Below are positions 35,649 to 46,389 of a DNA stretch of 64,000 bases, in pieces. This DNA is from an uncultured delta proteobacterium (lineage in GTDB: Bacteria > Desulfobacterota > Desulfovibrionia > Desulfovibrionales > Desulfovibrionaceae). The translations under genes were made by a program, and so were the position numbers. The DNA lies in assembly GCA_903843965.1 (NCBI GenBank), contig CAIMRY010000029.1:217729-281728 (forward strand), in the 5' to 3' direction. Every line of letters starts with the position of its first letter. Position 1 is the stretch's first letter. The notes under the pieces are model-generated. The model ran no database searches. It was not told the origin of the DNA and worked only from the letters and a program-made list of their open reading frames with translations.

Positions 35649-37127
35649 ATGACCGAGACAGCCAAGGCCATCACGCCGGAAATCATCGCCTGCCCCGAAG
35701 AGAGCGCAGCCCTGCCCATTGAGCACGCCGCCATCTTTGAGGAACGCAAGGACCAGATCCACCGCATCGGCGAGGGCGCGTTCTCCATGGCCTGCAACCG
35801 CGACAGCCTCGCCGGGGCCGTGAGCCAGCGCGCCTGCGTGTTCTGCGGCTCGCGCGTGGTGCTCTACCCCATCGCCGACGCCCTGCACCTGGTGCACGGG
35901 CCCATCGGCTGCGCGGCGTACACCTGGGACATCCGCGGCTCGCTCTCCAGCGGCCCGGAGCTGCACCGTTTGTCCTTCAGCACCGATCTGCAGGAGCTGG
36001 ATGTGGTTTTCGGCGGCGAGAAGAAGCTGGCCAAGGCGCTGGACGAGCTGATCCCGCGCTACGAGCCCAAGGCCGCCTTCGTGTACTCCACCTGCATCGT
36101 GGGCCTCATCGGCGACGACCTGGCCGCCGTGTGCAAGGCCGCCAGCCAGCGCCACGGCATCCCGGTCATCCCGGTGCAGAGCGAAGGCTTCAAGGGCAAC
36201 AAGCGCGAGGGCTACCTGGCTGCGTGCAAGGCCATGCGCACGCTCGTCGGCACCGGCGACATCTCGGACATCTCCAAGCTGTCCGTGAACATCATGGGCG
36301 ACTTCAACCTGGCGGGCGAGACCTGGATCATCAAGGACTACCTGACGCGCATGGGCATCCAGACCGTGGCCGGGATCACCGGAGACGGGCGCGTGGACGA
36401 CCTGCGCCGGGCCCACGGGGCCGGGCTGAACATCGTGCAGTGCTCCGGCTCCACCCAGGACTTGGCCAAGATGATGCGCGACGACTTCGGCATACCCTTC
36501 CTGCGCGTGTCCTGGATCGGCATCGAGGACGTGGCCGAGAGCCTGTACGCCATTGCCGAGCATTTCGAGCTGACGCAGCCGGAGCTGGCGACAGGTCCGG
36601 ATGGGGGCATTGTCGAGCGCACTGCGGCCCTGGTGCGCGACGAGCTGGCGGCCCTCATGCCGCAACTCAAGGAACTGCGGCGCGACCTGGAGGGCAAGCG
36701 GGCCGCCGTATACGTGGGCGGCAGCTTCAAGGCCTTCTCGCTGGTCAAGGCCTTCCGGCACCTGGGCATGGAGGTGGTCATCGTGGGCAGCCAGACCGGC
36801 ACCGAGGAGGACTACCGCGAGCTGGCGGCCATCTGCGCGCCCGGCACCATCGTGGTGGACGACGCCAACCCGCTGGAGCTCTCGGCCTTCATCAAGGAAA
36901 AGGACGTGGACATCTTCGTCGGCGGCGTGAAGGAGCGGCCCATCGCCTTCAAGCTCGGCGTGGGCTTCTGCGACCACAACCACGAGCGCAAGATCGCGCT
37001 GGAAGGCTTCGTCGGCATGCTCAACTTCGCCAAGGAAGTGCACGCCTCGGTCATGAGCCCCATCTGGCAGTTCGTGCCCCGGCGCGAGCTCCGCAACAGC
37101 CCTGTGAACACGGGCGAGGAGGCCTAG
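35649..37127 (+). CDS. nifE: FeMo-cofactor scaffold protein NifE
   Basis: The 492-residue protein is a NifD homologue that with NifN forms the scaffold where NifB-co matures to FeMo-cofactor. It keeps cluster cysteines (ACVFCGSR, GPIGCAAYTWDIRGS, STCIVGLIGDD). It does not keep the NifD cofactor-ligand context; the MCHRS motif is changed to IVQCSGS. ATG at 35649 is chosen from homology and from its place 7 bp after the previous stop. It is followed 3 bp later by nifN. Confidence 0.92.
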   Translation: MTETAKAITPEIIACPEESAALPIEHAAIFEERKDQIHRIGEGAFSMACNRDSLAGAVSQRACVFCGSRVVLYPIADALHLVHGPIGCAAYTWDIRGSLSSGPELHRLSFSTDLQELDVVFGGEKKLAKALDELIPRYEPKAAFVYSTCIVGLIGDDLAAVCKAASQRHGIPVIPVQSEGFKGNKREGYLAACKAMRTLVGTGDISDISKLSVNIMGDFNLAGETWIIKDYLTRMGIQTVAGITGDGRVDDLRRAHGAGLNIVQCSGSTQDLAKMMRDDFGIPFLRVSWIGIEDVAESLYAIAEHFELTQPELATGPDGGIVERTAALVRDELAALMPQLKELRRDLEGKRAAVYVGGSFKAFSLVKAFRHLGMEVVIVGSQTGTEEDYRELAAICAPGTIVVDDANPLELSAFIKEKDVDIFVGGVKERPIAFKLGVGFCDHNHERKIALEGFVGMLNFAKEVHASVMSPIWQFVPRRELRNSPVNTGEEA

Positions 37128-37130
37128 GCC

Positions 37131-38564
37131 ATGAACGACACAGCCGTCATGAACGCCGTCGCCGACAACCCCGTCATCGACAGCCCAGGCAACGACTACA
37201 AGGGCCAATACAATGGTCCATCCAACGTCTCCACCACCAACGCCTGCAAGCTGTGCACGCCGCTTGGGGCCACGCTGGCCTTCAAGGGCGTGGAGGGCTG
37301 CGTGCCCTTCCTGCACGGGTCCCAGGGCTGCGCCACGTACATGCGCCGCTACATCATCAGCCATTTCCGGGAGCCCATGGACATCGCGTCCTCCGCCCTG
37401 GGCGAAAAGAACGCCATCTACGGCGGCGGCCCGAACCTCAAGAAGGGCCTGCTCAATGCCATGCAGAAGTACGGCGCGGGCGTCATCGGCGTGGCCACCA
37501 CCTGCCTCACCGAGACCATCGGCGACGATGTGCCCCGCCTGCTCACCGAATTCCGCGAGGAGTTCAAGGACCTGCCCCTGGCCCACCTGATGCACGTGTC
37601 CACCCCCAGCTACTCGGGCACGCACATGGACGGCTTCCACGGCGCGGTCAAGGCCATGGCCGACCAGCTCTGTGTGGAAGCCACGCCCGCCAACTCCCGC
37701 GTGAACCTGTTCAGCGGCATGGTGAGCCCGGCGGACATCCGCCACCTGAAGGAGATCTGCCGGGCCTTCGGCGTGGAGCCGATCATCCTGCCGGACTACT
37801 CCGAAACGCTTGATGCCCCGGCCCTGCTGGAATACGAGAACATCCCCTCGGGCGGGACCTCCGTGGCCGACATCCAGTCCATGTCCGGCGCGCGCGCCTC
37901 AATCGAACTGGGCCGCGCCATTTCCGCGCAGGAAACCGCCGGAACCTCGCTGGCCGGGCGCTTTGGCACCCCGCTGTTCCGCCTGGGCCTGCCCATGGGC
38001 ATCCGCGAGACGGACAGCCTCTTCGAGGCCCTCAAGAAGATCACCGGCCTGGAGACCCCGCGCGACCTGCTGTTGGAGCGCGGCCGCTACATCGACTCCC
38101 TGGTGGACGGCCACAAGTACGTCTCTGGTTTGAAGGCCGTCATCTACGGCGAAGAGGACCTGTGCATCGGGCTGACCAGCTTCCTGGCCGAGATCGGCGT
38201 CCGGCCCGTGCTGGTGGCCACAGGCGCAAGGAACCGCAACCTCGCGGCCCATATCAAGGCGGCCTGCGGCTCCGTGCTGCGGGAAATGCCCATCATCCGC
38301 GAGGGCGCGGACTTCTTCGACATCGTGGAAGAGGCCAAGACCCTGGCCCCGGATCTGCTGGTGGGCCACAGCAAGGGCCAGGGCGCCGCACGGGAGTGGA
38401 ACATCCCGCTTCTTCGGGTGGGCTTCCCCATCCACGACCGTTTCGGCGGGCAGCGGCTGCTGCACCTGGGCTACCGGGGCGCGCAGAACCTGTTCGACCG
38501 GCTGGTGAACCTCGTCCTGGAAAAGAAGCAGAACGATTCCGACATCGGCTACGGATACCTCTAG
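37131..38564 (+). CDS. nifN: FeMo-cofactor scaffold protein NifN
   Basis: The 477-residue NifK homologue pairs with NifE. It carries the NifK-like GCVPFLHGSQGCATYMRRY and TTCLTETIGDD with cysteines for the shared cluster. It starts 3 bp after nifE, which suggests translational coupling and equal production. It is full length, with no C-terminal NifX fusion. Confidence 0.92.
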   Translation: MNDTAVMNAVADNPVIDSPGNDYKGQYNGPSNVSTTNACKLCTPLGATLAFKGVEGCVPFLHGSQGCATYMRRYIISHFREPMDIASSALGEKNAIYGGGPNLKKGLLNAMQKYGAGVIGVATTCLTETIGDDVPRLLTEFREEFKDLPLAHLMHVSTPSYSGTHMDGFHGAVKAMADQLCVEATPANSRVNLFSGMVSPADIRHLKEICRAFGVEPIILPDYSETLDAPALLEYENIPSGGTSVADIQSMSGARASIELGRAISAQETAGTSLAGRFGTPLFRLGLPMGIRETDSLFEALKKITGLETPRDLLLERGRYIDSLVDGHKYVSGLKAVIYGEEDLCIGLTSFLAEIGVRPVLVATGARNRNLAAHIKAACGSVLREMPIIREGADFFDIVEEAKTLAPDLLVGHSKGQGAAREWNIPLLRVGFPIHDRFGGQRLLHLGYRGAQNLFDRLVNLVLEKKQNDSDIGYGYL

Positions 38565-38591
38565 CTCTCGTCACTGGAAAAGGAGCCGAAC

Positions 38592-39926
38592 ATGCAGACC
38601 ATCATCACCACTCCCCCGACATCCGCCGTCGTCGACCCGAAGCCCGCTTCTTCGTCCGTCAAGCATCCCTGCTTCAACAAGGAGTCGTCCGGCACCTGCG
38701 GTCGCGTGCATCTTCCGGTGGCGCCCAAGTGCAACATCCAGTGCAACTACTGCAACAGGAAGTACGACTGCGTGAACGAGTCGCGCCCGGGCGTGACCAG
38801 CGGCATCTTGAAGCCCTTCCAGGCGCTGGAATACACCCGCCAGGTGCTGGACCGCGAGCCGCGCATCACAGTCATCGGCATCGCCGGCCCCGGCGACCCC
38901 ATGGCCAACCCGGCGGAGACGCTGGAGACCATGCGCCTCATCCGCAAGGAATACCCGCACATGCTCTTCTGCCTGTCGAGCAACGGCCTGGCCATGCCCG
39001 AGTACCTGGACGACCTGGCCGAACTGGGCGTGACCCACGCCACGGTGACGCTGAACACGGTGGACCCGGCCATCGGCGCGCAGATCTATTCCTGGGTGCG
39101 CGACGGCAACGTGGTCTACCGGGGACGCGACGCCGCCGAGCTCATCCTGGGCCGCCAGCTGGTGTCCATCGCGGGATTAAAGAAGAGAGGGCTGGCCGTG
39201 AAGGTCAACACCATCGTCATCCCCGGCGTCAACGACCAGCACATCCAGGCCGTGGCCGAGAAGGCCAGCGAACTCGGCGTGGACCTCATGAACCTCATGC
39301 CCATGTTCCCCACTGCGGGAACCCCGTTCGGGGAGCTCAAGGAGCCGGGCAAGGATGTCATAGAAGCCCTGCGCGCCGTGGCCGGGCCGCTGGTGCCCCA
39401 GATGACCCACTGCCGCCGCTGCCGCGCCGACGCCGTGGGCCTGTTGTGCCACGACCGCTCCACCGAACTTGGCGGCGTCTTGTCCGCCTGCAGCAAGCTG
39501 GTCCCCCAGGCCCAGGCCGACCGGCCCTACGTCGCGGTCGCTACCCGCGAGGGCCTGCTGGTCAACCTGCACCTGGGCGAGGCCAAGCGCTTCCAGATCT
39601 GGGGCCTGGCCTCCGATGGAAACGAAGGCGGCGGCTTCCGCCTGGTGGAGGAGCGTCAGGCTCCGTCCGCCGGGTGCGGCCCCACCCGCTGGGAGGACCT
39701 GGCCAGGCTCTTGTCCGACTGCCGGGCCGTGCTGGTGAGCGCCCTGGGCGACACCCCGCGCAAGATCTTGACCGAGCGCGGCGCAGTGCCTGCGGCCTGC
39801 TCCGGGTTCATTGAGGACGCCCTGGCCCTGGCGTTTGGCGAGGACGGCATAGCCCGGCTGGAGGCCCTCAAGGCCCGGCGCGGCGGCGTGGGCAAGTCCT
39901 GCTGCGGCGGCGGCGACGGCTGCTAG
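38592..39926 (+). CDS. nifB: NifB, radical-SAM maker of NifB-co, with NifX-like domain
   Basis: The 444-residue enzyme makes the 8Fe-9S-C core of the nitrogenase cofactor. The SAM-cluster motif is intact (PKCNIQCNYCNRKYDC). Other conserved elements are HPCF, GIAGPGDP and the cluster-binding CRRCRAD. The C-terminal 130 residues form a NifX/NafY-type cofactor-binding domain, ending in a Cys/Gly tail (CCGGGDGC). It is the active counterpart of the degenerate paralogue at 33326-34759. Confidence 0.95.
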   Translation: MQTIITTPPTSAVVDPKPASSSVKHPCFNKESSGTCGRVHLPVAPKCNIQCNYCNRKYDCVNESRPGVTSGILKPFQALEYTRQVLDREPRITVIGIAGPGDPMANPAETLETMRLIRKEYPHMLFCLSSNGLAMPEYLDDLAELGVTHATVTLNTVDPAIGAQIYSWVRDGNVVYRGRDAAELILGRQLVSIAGLKKRGLAVKVNTIVIPGVNDQHIQAVAEKASELGVDLMNLMPMFPTAGTPFGELKEPGKDVIEALRAVAGPLVPQMTHCRRCRADAVGLLCHDRSTELGGVLSACSKLVPQAQADRPYVAVATREGLLVNLHLGEAKRFQIWGLASDGNEGGGFRLVEERQAPSAGCGPTRWEDLARLLSDCRAVLVSALGDTPRKILTERGAVPAACSGFIEDALALAFGEDGIARLEALKARRGGVGKSCCGGGDGC

Positions 39927-39980
39927 GCCATACGCTGCGATGAGAATACCTGAATCCCCCAACCCCGGAAGGAGCGCTGC

Positions 39981-40241
39981 ATGGACGTGCTGACCCTGTT
40001 CGGCCTGGTGGCCGTGAGCCTGATGCTGGCCTGCTACGCCCTGGAGGACAAAAGCCCCTGGTTCATCCTGGCCTTTGCGGGCTCCTGCGGCCTGGGCTCG
40101 GCCTACGGGTTCCTGCAGGGGGCCTGGCCCTTCGGCCTGGTGGAGGCGGTGTGGAGCGTGGTGGCGGTTGGCCGCTTCCGCCGGGTCCGCAGGGAGCAGC
40201 AGAGCAGGAGCCTGCGGCCCATGCGCAGCGTGGCCGACTGA
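39981..40241 (+). CDS. Small membrane protein at the end of the nif operon
   Basis: An 86-residue protein with two or three hydrophobic segments (LTLFGLVAVSLMLACYAL, WFILAFAGSCGLGSAYGFL, LVEAVWSVVAV) and a basic C-terminal tail. It follows nifB by 54 bp with GGAAGGAG, then comes a terminator. I do not know its function; similar short proteins of unknown role occur widely and may be unrelated to nitrogen fixation. Confidence 0.7.
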   Translation: MDVLTLFGLVAVSLMLACYALEDKSPWFILAFAGSCGLGSAYGFLQGAWPFGLVEAVWSVVAVGRFRRVRREQQSRSLRPMRSVAD

Positions 40242-40302
40242 AGCCGCCCCGAAACCGCCGCCTGGAGCCCCGCACGACGCATACACGCGGCGCACAAAAA
40301 AA

Positions 40303-40335
40303 ACGCCCGGCCTCCCACACAGGGGGACCGGGCGT
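40303..40335. terminator. Bidirectional terminator between the nif operon and the aminotransferase gene
   Basis: ACGCCCGG and CCGGGCGT form the outer stem with further pairing inside. Eight A precede it, a T-run when read leftward, and TCGTCGTTT follows it. It separates two convergent genes. Confidence 0.8.
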
Positions 40336-40362
40336 CGTCGTTTATGCAGGGCCGCAGGCGGC

Positions 40363-41301
40363 CTAGAACGGCGTGCCGCTCAACGCCAGGTCGGCCATGA
40401 GCAGCGCGCGGATGCGCCGGCTCACCGCTCCGGGCTTGGCGTCGTGGATGGGCTTGTTGTTGTAGCGCACCACGGACACGCAGTCGAAGCTGGTGCCCAC
40501 CATCATGACCTCGCGGGCTGTGTAGATCTCGTCCTCGGTCACGCCCTTGAAGATGATGTCCAGCTCGCCCTTGACCAGGTCCACGGCGCGCATGAGCGTG
40601 GTTCCGGCCAGCGAGTTGGTGAACTCCGGGATCACCAGCCGCCCGGTCTCGTCGATGAGGCACACGTTCTCTGTGGCGCCCTCGGCCAAGAAGCCCTTGT
40701 CGTCGAAGCAGAAGGGGAAGTCGAAGCCGCCGTTCACCGCCTCGCGCTTCATCAGCACGTTGGGCAGGTAGTTGGTGGTCTTCACCGTGGCCATCCAGGC
40801 CTGCTTGGCCGGAATGGACGTGCGGAAGGCCGTGACGCCCTTGTCGAAGTATGCCTCCGGCTTTGTGTGCATGCGGTAGGCCACCAGGTACAGGCTCTGC
40901 ACCGGGCTCTCGTACGGGTCCACCCCGAAGCCGCCCGGCCCGCGCCCCAAGAGGATGCGGATGAGTCCGTCGGGTTCGTTGCCTGCGCTGGCCACCTCGA
41001 TGAGCGCCTGCTTGAGCTCGGACCAGGAGCACGGCGGCTCCAGGTGGATGGCCTGGCAGGAGAGCTTCATCCGCCGCAGGTGCGGGTCGAGCTGGTAGAG
41101 CTTGCGGCCCACGTACTTGATGGTCTCGAACACGCCGTCGCCCCGGTGCACCAGGTGGTCGTCCCAGGGCATGAGCATGAGCAGCGGGTCCGTGCCGATG
41201 ACCCCGATGCGGTGGTCGTAGAACGCCAGCACCTCTTCCGTGCCGGGCCGGATGGCCTCCAGCATGGCCTCCAGGTACTCTTGCGATGTGGCGACGCGCA
41301 T
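40363..41301 (-). CDS. Class IV PLP aminotransferase (branched-chain type)
   Basis: The 312-residue protein belongs to the fold-type IV aminotransferases. The pyridoxal lysine is Lys174 in ATVKTTNYLPNVL, followed by the family motif GFLAEGATENVCLI. It most likely transfers amino groups to branched-chain 2-oxo acids (IlvE), although D-amino-acid aminotransferase and aminodeoxychorismate lyase share the fold. It lies 34 bp after asd in the same direction and probably belongs to an amino acid biosynthesis operon with asd and metF. Confidence 0.8.
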   Translation of the reverse strand: MRVATSQEYLEAMLEAIRPGTEEVLAFYDHRIGVIGTDPLLMLMPWDDHLVHRGDGVFETIKYVGRKLYQLDPHLRRMKLSCQAIHLEPPCSWSELKQALIEVASAGNEPDGLIRILLGRGPGGFGVDPYESPVQSLYLVAYRMHTKPEAYFDKGVTAFRTSIPAKQAWMATVKTTNYLPNVLMKREAVNGGFDFPFCFDDKGFLAEGATENVCLIDETGRLVIPEFTNSLAGTTLMRAVDLVKGELDIIFKGVTEDEIYTAREVMMVGTSFDCVSVVRYNNKPIHDAKPGAVSRRIRALLMADLALSGTPF

Positions 41302-41335
41302 GGCGTGGCTCCTTTATTTTTGGCCGGGCTTTTGT

Positions 41336-42367
<1,032 letters not shown>

Positions 42368-42385
42368 GATTAGGCTTCCCCCGTG

Positions 42386-43261
42386 TTAGCGGATGCTGAT
42401 GTTGTTCATGATGGACAGGCACGCCTCGGCGCGGTTGAGCGTATACAGGTGCACGCCCGGCACGCCCGCGTCAAGGAGCCCCTGGACCTGGCTCGTGGCA
42501 TGCGCAAGCCCCAGCTCGCGCACGGCCTCGTCGCCGCCCTTGGCAAAGGCGGCCTGAAGCGTCTCGAAAAACCCGCCGAACACCGCGCGGCCATTGAGGC
42601 TGGCGATGAACTCGGCGGACTTCATGCTCAATATGGGCATGATGCCCGGCAGGATCGGCACGGCCACGCCAATGGCGCGCAGACGCTTCACGTAATCCAG
42701 GTACAAGCCGTTCTCGAAGAACAGCTGGGTGACCACGAACTGGCCGCCCGCATCCACCTTGTGCTTCAGCCACTTGAGGTCGTCGTCAAGCGTGGCCGAT
42801 TCCGGGTGCATGGTCGGAATGCCCGCCACGCCGATGCCCATGTCCGGGTAGTGCCGGCCGATGAACTCCACCAGGTCCGAGGCGTGCTGAAACTCCTGGC
42901 CGTCGAAGGAGAAGCCCTCGGCGTTCTTCGGCGGGTCGCCGCGCAGGGCCAGCACGTTCTGGATGCCCGCCTCGGTGATGGCCTTGAGGAACCCGTGCAG
43001 GCCGTCAGACGACGCGCCCACGCAGGTCAGGTGCGCCATGGGCTCAAGGCCCAGGTCGTTCTTCATGCGCGTGACGATGTCCAGCGTATTGGCCTGGGTG
43101 CCGCCGCCCGCGCCATAGGTGACGGAGACGAAGAGCGGGTCGAGCGCCTTGAGCTTCTCGACCTCGGCGAAGAACTTGGGCCAGGTGTCGCGCTCCTTGG
43201 GCGGGAAAAATTCCAGCGACAGGAAGGGCTTGCGAGTTGGTATCAGGTCCGCGATGCGCAC
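42386..43261 (-). CDS. metF: Methylenetetrahydrofolate reductase
   Basis: A 291-residue flavoprotein of the MetF family that reduces methylene-THF to methyl-THF. It supports methionine synthesis and, in sulfate reducers, the methyl branch of the acetyl-CoA pathway. SLEFFPPK at the start, VTYGAGGG and LALRGDPPK are family motifs. It leads the metF-asd-aminotransferase group. It probably starts at GTG 43261. Confidence 0.92.
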   Translation of the reverse strand: MRIADLIPTRKPFLSLEFFPPKERDTWPKFFAEVEKLKALDPLFVSVTYGAGGGTQANTLDIVTRMKNDLGLEPMAHLTCVGASSDGLHGFLKAITEAGIQNVLALRGDPPKNAEGFSFDGQEFQHASDLVEFIGRHYPDMGIGVAGIPTMHPESATLDDDLKWLKHKVDAGGQFVVTQLFFENGLYLDYVKRLRAIGVAVPILPGIMPILSMKSAEFIASLNGRAVFGGFFETLQAAFAKGGDEAVRELGLAHATSQVQGLLDAGVPGVHLYTLNRAEACLSIMNNISIR

Positions 43262-43420
43262 GCGTCAGGGCTCCTTGGTGGTTGTCGCGCCGTGAAGAAC
43301 AGGGATCGTGTCATCCGGAAAGGGCGCAGAGACAAGCCCTGTATCCTTTCTTGCCCCGGCCCGCAACGTCTGCGCCAGGATTCACAAAGTTCGGAGGCCG
43401 GGGGCAATTGCTCCCGCGCA

Positions 43421-43449
43421 TTGACGGGGCTGTATGCGCTGGGTAGAAC
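43421..43449 (+). promoter_or_regulatory. Sigma-70-like promoter of the methyltransferase-nuclease gene
   Basis: TTGACG (43421-43426), 17-nt spacer, TAGAAC (43444-43449). The ATG follows at 43482 with GAGG before it. Confidence 0.5.
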
Positions 43450-43481
43450 ACGGGAAAAGCCCACCCAGCCGCGAGGTTTTC

Positions 43482-45191
43482 ATGAACGCACTGCACTACG
43501 GCGACAACCTGGACGTTCTGCGCGGCTTTGCGCCGGAGAGCGTGGACCTGGTGTACCTGGACCCGCCGTTCAACTCCAACGCCAACTACAATGTGCTCTT
43601 CAAGACCCCGCAGGGCCAGGAGAGCCAGGCCCAGATCGAGGCCTTTGAGGACACCTGGCACTGGGGCGAGCAGGCCGAGGGCGAGTACCGCGACCTGCTG
43701 CGCCAGGAGAACACCGACGTGGCGCAGATGATGGAGGCGCTGCGGCGGTTTCTGGGCGAAAACGACATGATGGCCTACCTGACCATGATGGCCAACCGGC
43801 TGCTGCGGCTGCACAACGTGCTCAAACCCACGGGCAGCCTGTATCTGCACTGCGACCCCACGGCCAGCCACTATTTGAAGATCGTGTTGGATGGGGTGTT
43901 TGGGAAGGAGAATTTTAGAAGCGAAATTATTTGGCGGCGGACAAGTTCGCACAATAAGACGACCAAGCAATATGGACCGATACACGACACCATTTTGTTC
44001 TATTCGAAAAGCGGAACTTTTGTATTTCACCCGGAGAAAACGCCGCTATCCTTATCGTATATTTCAGAGCAATTCCGACAGGAAGACGCCCGAGGGAAAT
44101 ATAGGCTAAACGAAATCATGGGGGCTGGAATTAGGCACGGGGAAAGTGGAGAGAGTTGGCGCGGGTACGACCCTAGCTCTCGTGATCGCCATTGGGCTAT
44201 CCCCGCTTCTCTAAAAGATTTTCTCCCAGACAGGGGACGCGGTCTTAAAACCCATGACCAACTTGACGCACTCTACCAATTGGGGCTTGTTGTCGTCTCA
44301 TCGACAGGAAGGCCAACTTACAAACAGTATGCTTCTGATGGCATTTTTTACCAAGACATATGGGCATACCAGCCAGGCACTGGAGGCTGTTTATTCAACA
44401 CTCCCCACCCAATAGATTATGACGTAAAATGGCTCGACAACGAGGAAGAGAAGCTGGGGTATCCCACGCAAAAACCTCTCGGTCTGCTAGAGCGAATCAT
44501 ACTCACCTCCAGCAACCCCGGCGACGTGGTGCTCGACCCCTTCTGCGGCTGCGGCACGGCCCTGCACGCCGCGCAGAAATTGGGGCGGCAATGGATCGGC
44601 ATCGACATCACGCATCTGGCCATCAGCCTCATCGAAAAGCGCCTGCGCGACGCCTTCCCCGGCATCGCCTTCGAGACCCACGGCACGCCAAAGGATTTCG
44701 CGGGCGCGCAGGACCTGGCCCAGCGCGACAAGTACCAGTTCCAGTGGTGGGCCTGCTCGCTGGTCAACGCCCAGCCCTACGGCGGCAAAAAGAAGGGCGC
44801 GGACGGCGGCATCGACGGCCTGATCTATTTTGAGGACGACGCCACAGGCGCAGCCAAACGCATCGTGGTCTCGGTCAAGGGCGGCGACAACGTGAACGTG
44901 GCCATGATCCGCGACCTGGCCCACGTGGTGGAGCGCGAAAAGGCGTCCATCGGCCTGTTCCTCACCCTGGCCAAGCCCACCGAGCCCATGCGCAAGGAGG
45001 CCGCCAGCGTGGGCTTCTACGAGTGCCAGCACAACAAAAAGGCCTACCCCAAGATCCAGCTGCTGACCATCGAGGGCCTGCTTTCCGGGCACGAGCGCGC
45101 GCAGTACCTGGACCTGTCGCAGGGGGCCGTGACCTTCAAGAAGGCGCCCAGGGAAAAAGGCCCCAAGGCCAAGCAGGCCAAGCTGCTCTAG
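43482..45191 (+). CDS. Fused DNA methyltransferase and Mrr-like nuclease
   Basis: The 569-residue protein begins with the catalytic motif IV DPPF (27-30) and has the SAM-binding motif I DPFCGCG at about 350-356. This IV-TRD-I order marks a beta-class N4-cytosine/N6-adenine methyltransferase. The C-terminal part (about 415-569) has GADGGIDG and, some 20 residues on, VVSVKGG, the D...xK pattern of Mrr-type restriction nucleases. One chain could thus modify and cut. The recognition region between the motifs (43893-44510) is distinctly AT-rich compared with both ends. No separate restriction or specificity gene adjoins it. Confidence 0.85.
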   Translation: MNALHYGDNLDVLRGFAPESVDLVYLDPPFNSNANYNVLFKTPQGQESQAQIEAFEDTWHWGEQAEGEYRDLLRQENTDVAQMMEALRRFLGENDMMAYLTMMANRLLRLHNVLKPTGSLYLHCDPTASHYLKIVLDGVFGKENFRSEIIWRRTSSHNKTTKQYGPIHDTILFYSKSGTFVFHPEKTPLSLSYISEQFRQEDARGKYRLNEIMGAGIRHGESGESWRGYDPSSRDRHWAIPASLKDFLPDRGRGLKTHDQLDALYQLGLVVVSSTGRPTYKQYASDGIFYQDIWAYQPGTGGCLFNTPHPIDYDVKWLDNEEEKLGYPTQKPLGLLERIILTSSNPGDVVLDPFCGCGTALHAAQKLGRQWIGIDITHLAISLIEKRLRDAFPGIAFETHGTPKDFAGAQDLAQRDKYQFQWWACSLVNAQPYGGKKKGADGGIDGLIYFEDDATGAAKRIVVSVKGGDNVNVAMIRDLAHVVEREKASIGLFLTLAKPTEPMRKEAASVGFYECQHNKKAYPKIQLLTIEGLLSGHERAQYLDLSQGAVTFKKAPREKGPKAKQAKLL

Positions 45192-45246
45192 CCGCCCCGG
45201 CCAAACGCGAAACACCGGAACAACCGTGGCCTGGCCCACACGTCCC

Positions 45247-45283
45247 GAATGGCTGGCTCAGGTTCCTCCTGGGCCAGCCATTC
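45247..45283. terminator. Long hairpin between convergent genes
   Basis: GAATGGCTGGCTCAGG pairs with CCTGGGCCAGCCATTC (16 bp, one G-U) around a 5-nt loop. It lies 56 bp past the methyltransferase stop and facing the GNAT gene. It lacks a clear T-run. Confidence 0.6.
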
Positions 45284-45336
45284 GGCGTTGCTGGGACAAG
45301 GGGAGACATGAGGCTGCGGACTCTTCCTGTCACGGG

Positions 45337-46371
45337 CTATCCGGCAGGCTCGCCCAAGGGGTCGGCCAGGGTCATGGCCAGAATCTCGCGCGCCCGGTCG
45401 GAGTACAGGTTGATGTTCTCCACCACGGGCGCGTCCAAAAGCTTCTGCATGAGCAGGGCGTCGTCGTCGAACCAGCGCGGCAGCAGGCCTCCCAGCCGGT
45501 AGCCGTCCTGGCGCAGCAGCCAGGCCCCGGCCGCCGCGCTGGGCTCGGCCAGGTTCAGGAACCACTGGAAGATGCGGCAGCCCTCTGCCGCCGCCGCAGC
45601 CTCGGCCTTGCGCAGGGCCGCAGCGCCGTCGCCGGACAGGCTGTGCACGTTGCCGCGCATCACCCCGGCATGGGCAAAGGTCTGCACCTCCAGGCGCGTT
45701 GCGGCCGCCTGCTGCGGTTCCTGGCCCAACACCGCCACCTCGCGGTCCAGCTCGGCCCAGGCCACGAGCGTGCGCAGCTCCCCGGCGCAGAACCCCGGCG
45801 CGTGCAGCAGGCGTTTGCGGTCGCGGATGTTGCGGAACAGCACCAGGCAGGAGATGCGGCCAGCACCGCCCCCAGGCATGAGCTCCAGCTCCAGGGCCAC
45901 CTCGCGGAAGCCGAACAGGGCGCTGGAGTGCTGGGTGATGATGGTGTCGCACACGGCCTCGCCGAACACCGCCTCGACGTCCGGCAGCGCGGTCATCCTG
46001 TCCGTCAGCTCATTGGTCAGGTGGAACAGGATGAGCGAGCCGCGGTACTCCGGGTGCACCATGCCCAGCCCGAACTCCAGCAGCCCGGCAAAGGGCGGGG
46101 AGGAGCGGTACAGCGCGGCGAACCCGACGATCCGCCCGTCGGGCAGCCGGGCCACCACCGGATGGAGCGCGCCCAGCTCCACGGCGCTGCGGACGGCGTC
46201 GGGGATGTAGTACATGTCGATGGGATAGGCGTCTCCGTAAACCCTGTAGAACAGCTCGCTCACGCCCTCGGCGTCGCCCGGCCGGAAGGCCTCGACCTCG
46301 TAGCCGAGCCCCGGCCGGACGCCGTCCGGCTGCTGACGGAAGAAGGCGATGGCCTCCGCGCGGGTCTTCAT
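45337..46371 (-). CDS. GNAT-like acyltransferase linked to an ACP
   Basis: A 344-residue protein with an N-terminal GNAT-type fold (YEVEAFRPGDAEGVSELFYRVYGDAY; GMVHPEYRGSLILFHL resembling the acyl-CoA loop) and a second half of similar size that may be a tandem GNAT domain. It lies 18 bp behind an acyl carrier protein gene and after an AMP-dependent ligase. It may transfer an acyl group from that carrier to an amine. The exact product is unknown. Confidence 0.65.
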   Translation of the reverse strand: MKTRAEAIAFFRQQPDGVRPGLGYEVEAFRPGDAEGVSELFYRVYGDAYPIDMYYIPDAVRSAVELGALHPVVARLPDGRIVGFAALYRSSPPFAGLLEFGLGMVHPEYRGSLILFHLTNELTDRMTALPDVEAVFGEAVCDTIITQHSSALFGFREVALELELMPGGGAGRISCLVLFRNIRDRKRLLHAPGFCAGELRTLVAWAELDREVAVLGQEPQQAAATRLEVQTFAHAGVMRGNVHSLSGDGAAALRKAEAAAAAEGCRIFQWFLNLAEPSAAAGAWLLRQDGYRLGGLLPRWFDDDALLMQKLLDAPVVENINLYSDRAREILAMTLADPLGEPAG

Positions 46372-46389
46372 GGCCTGGTCCGCGCCCTG

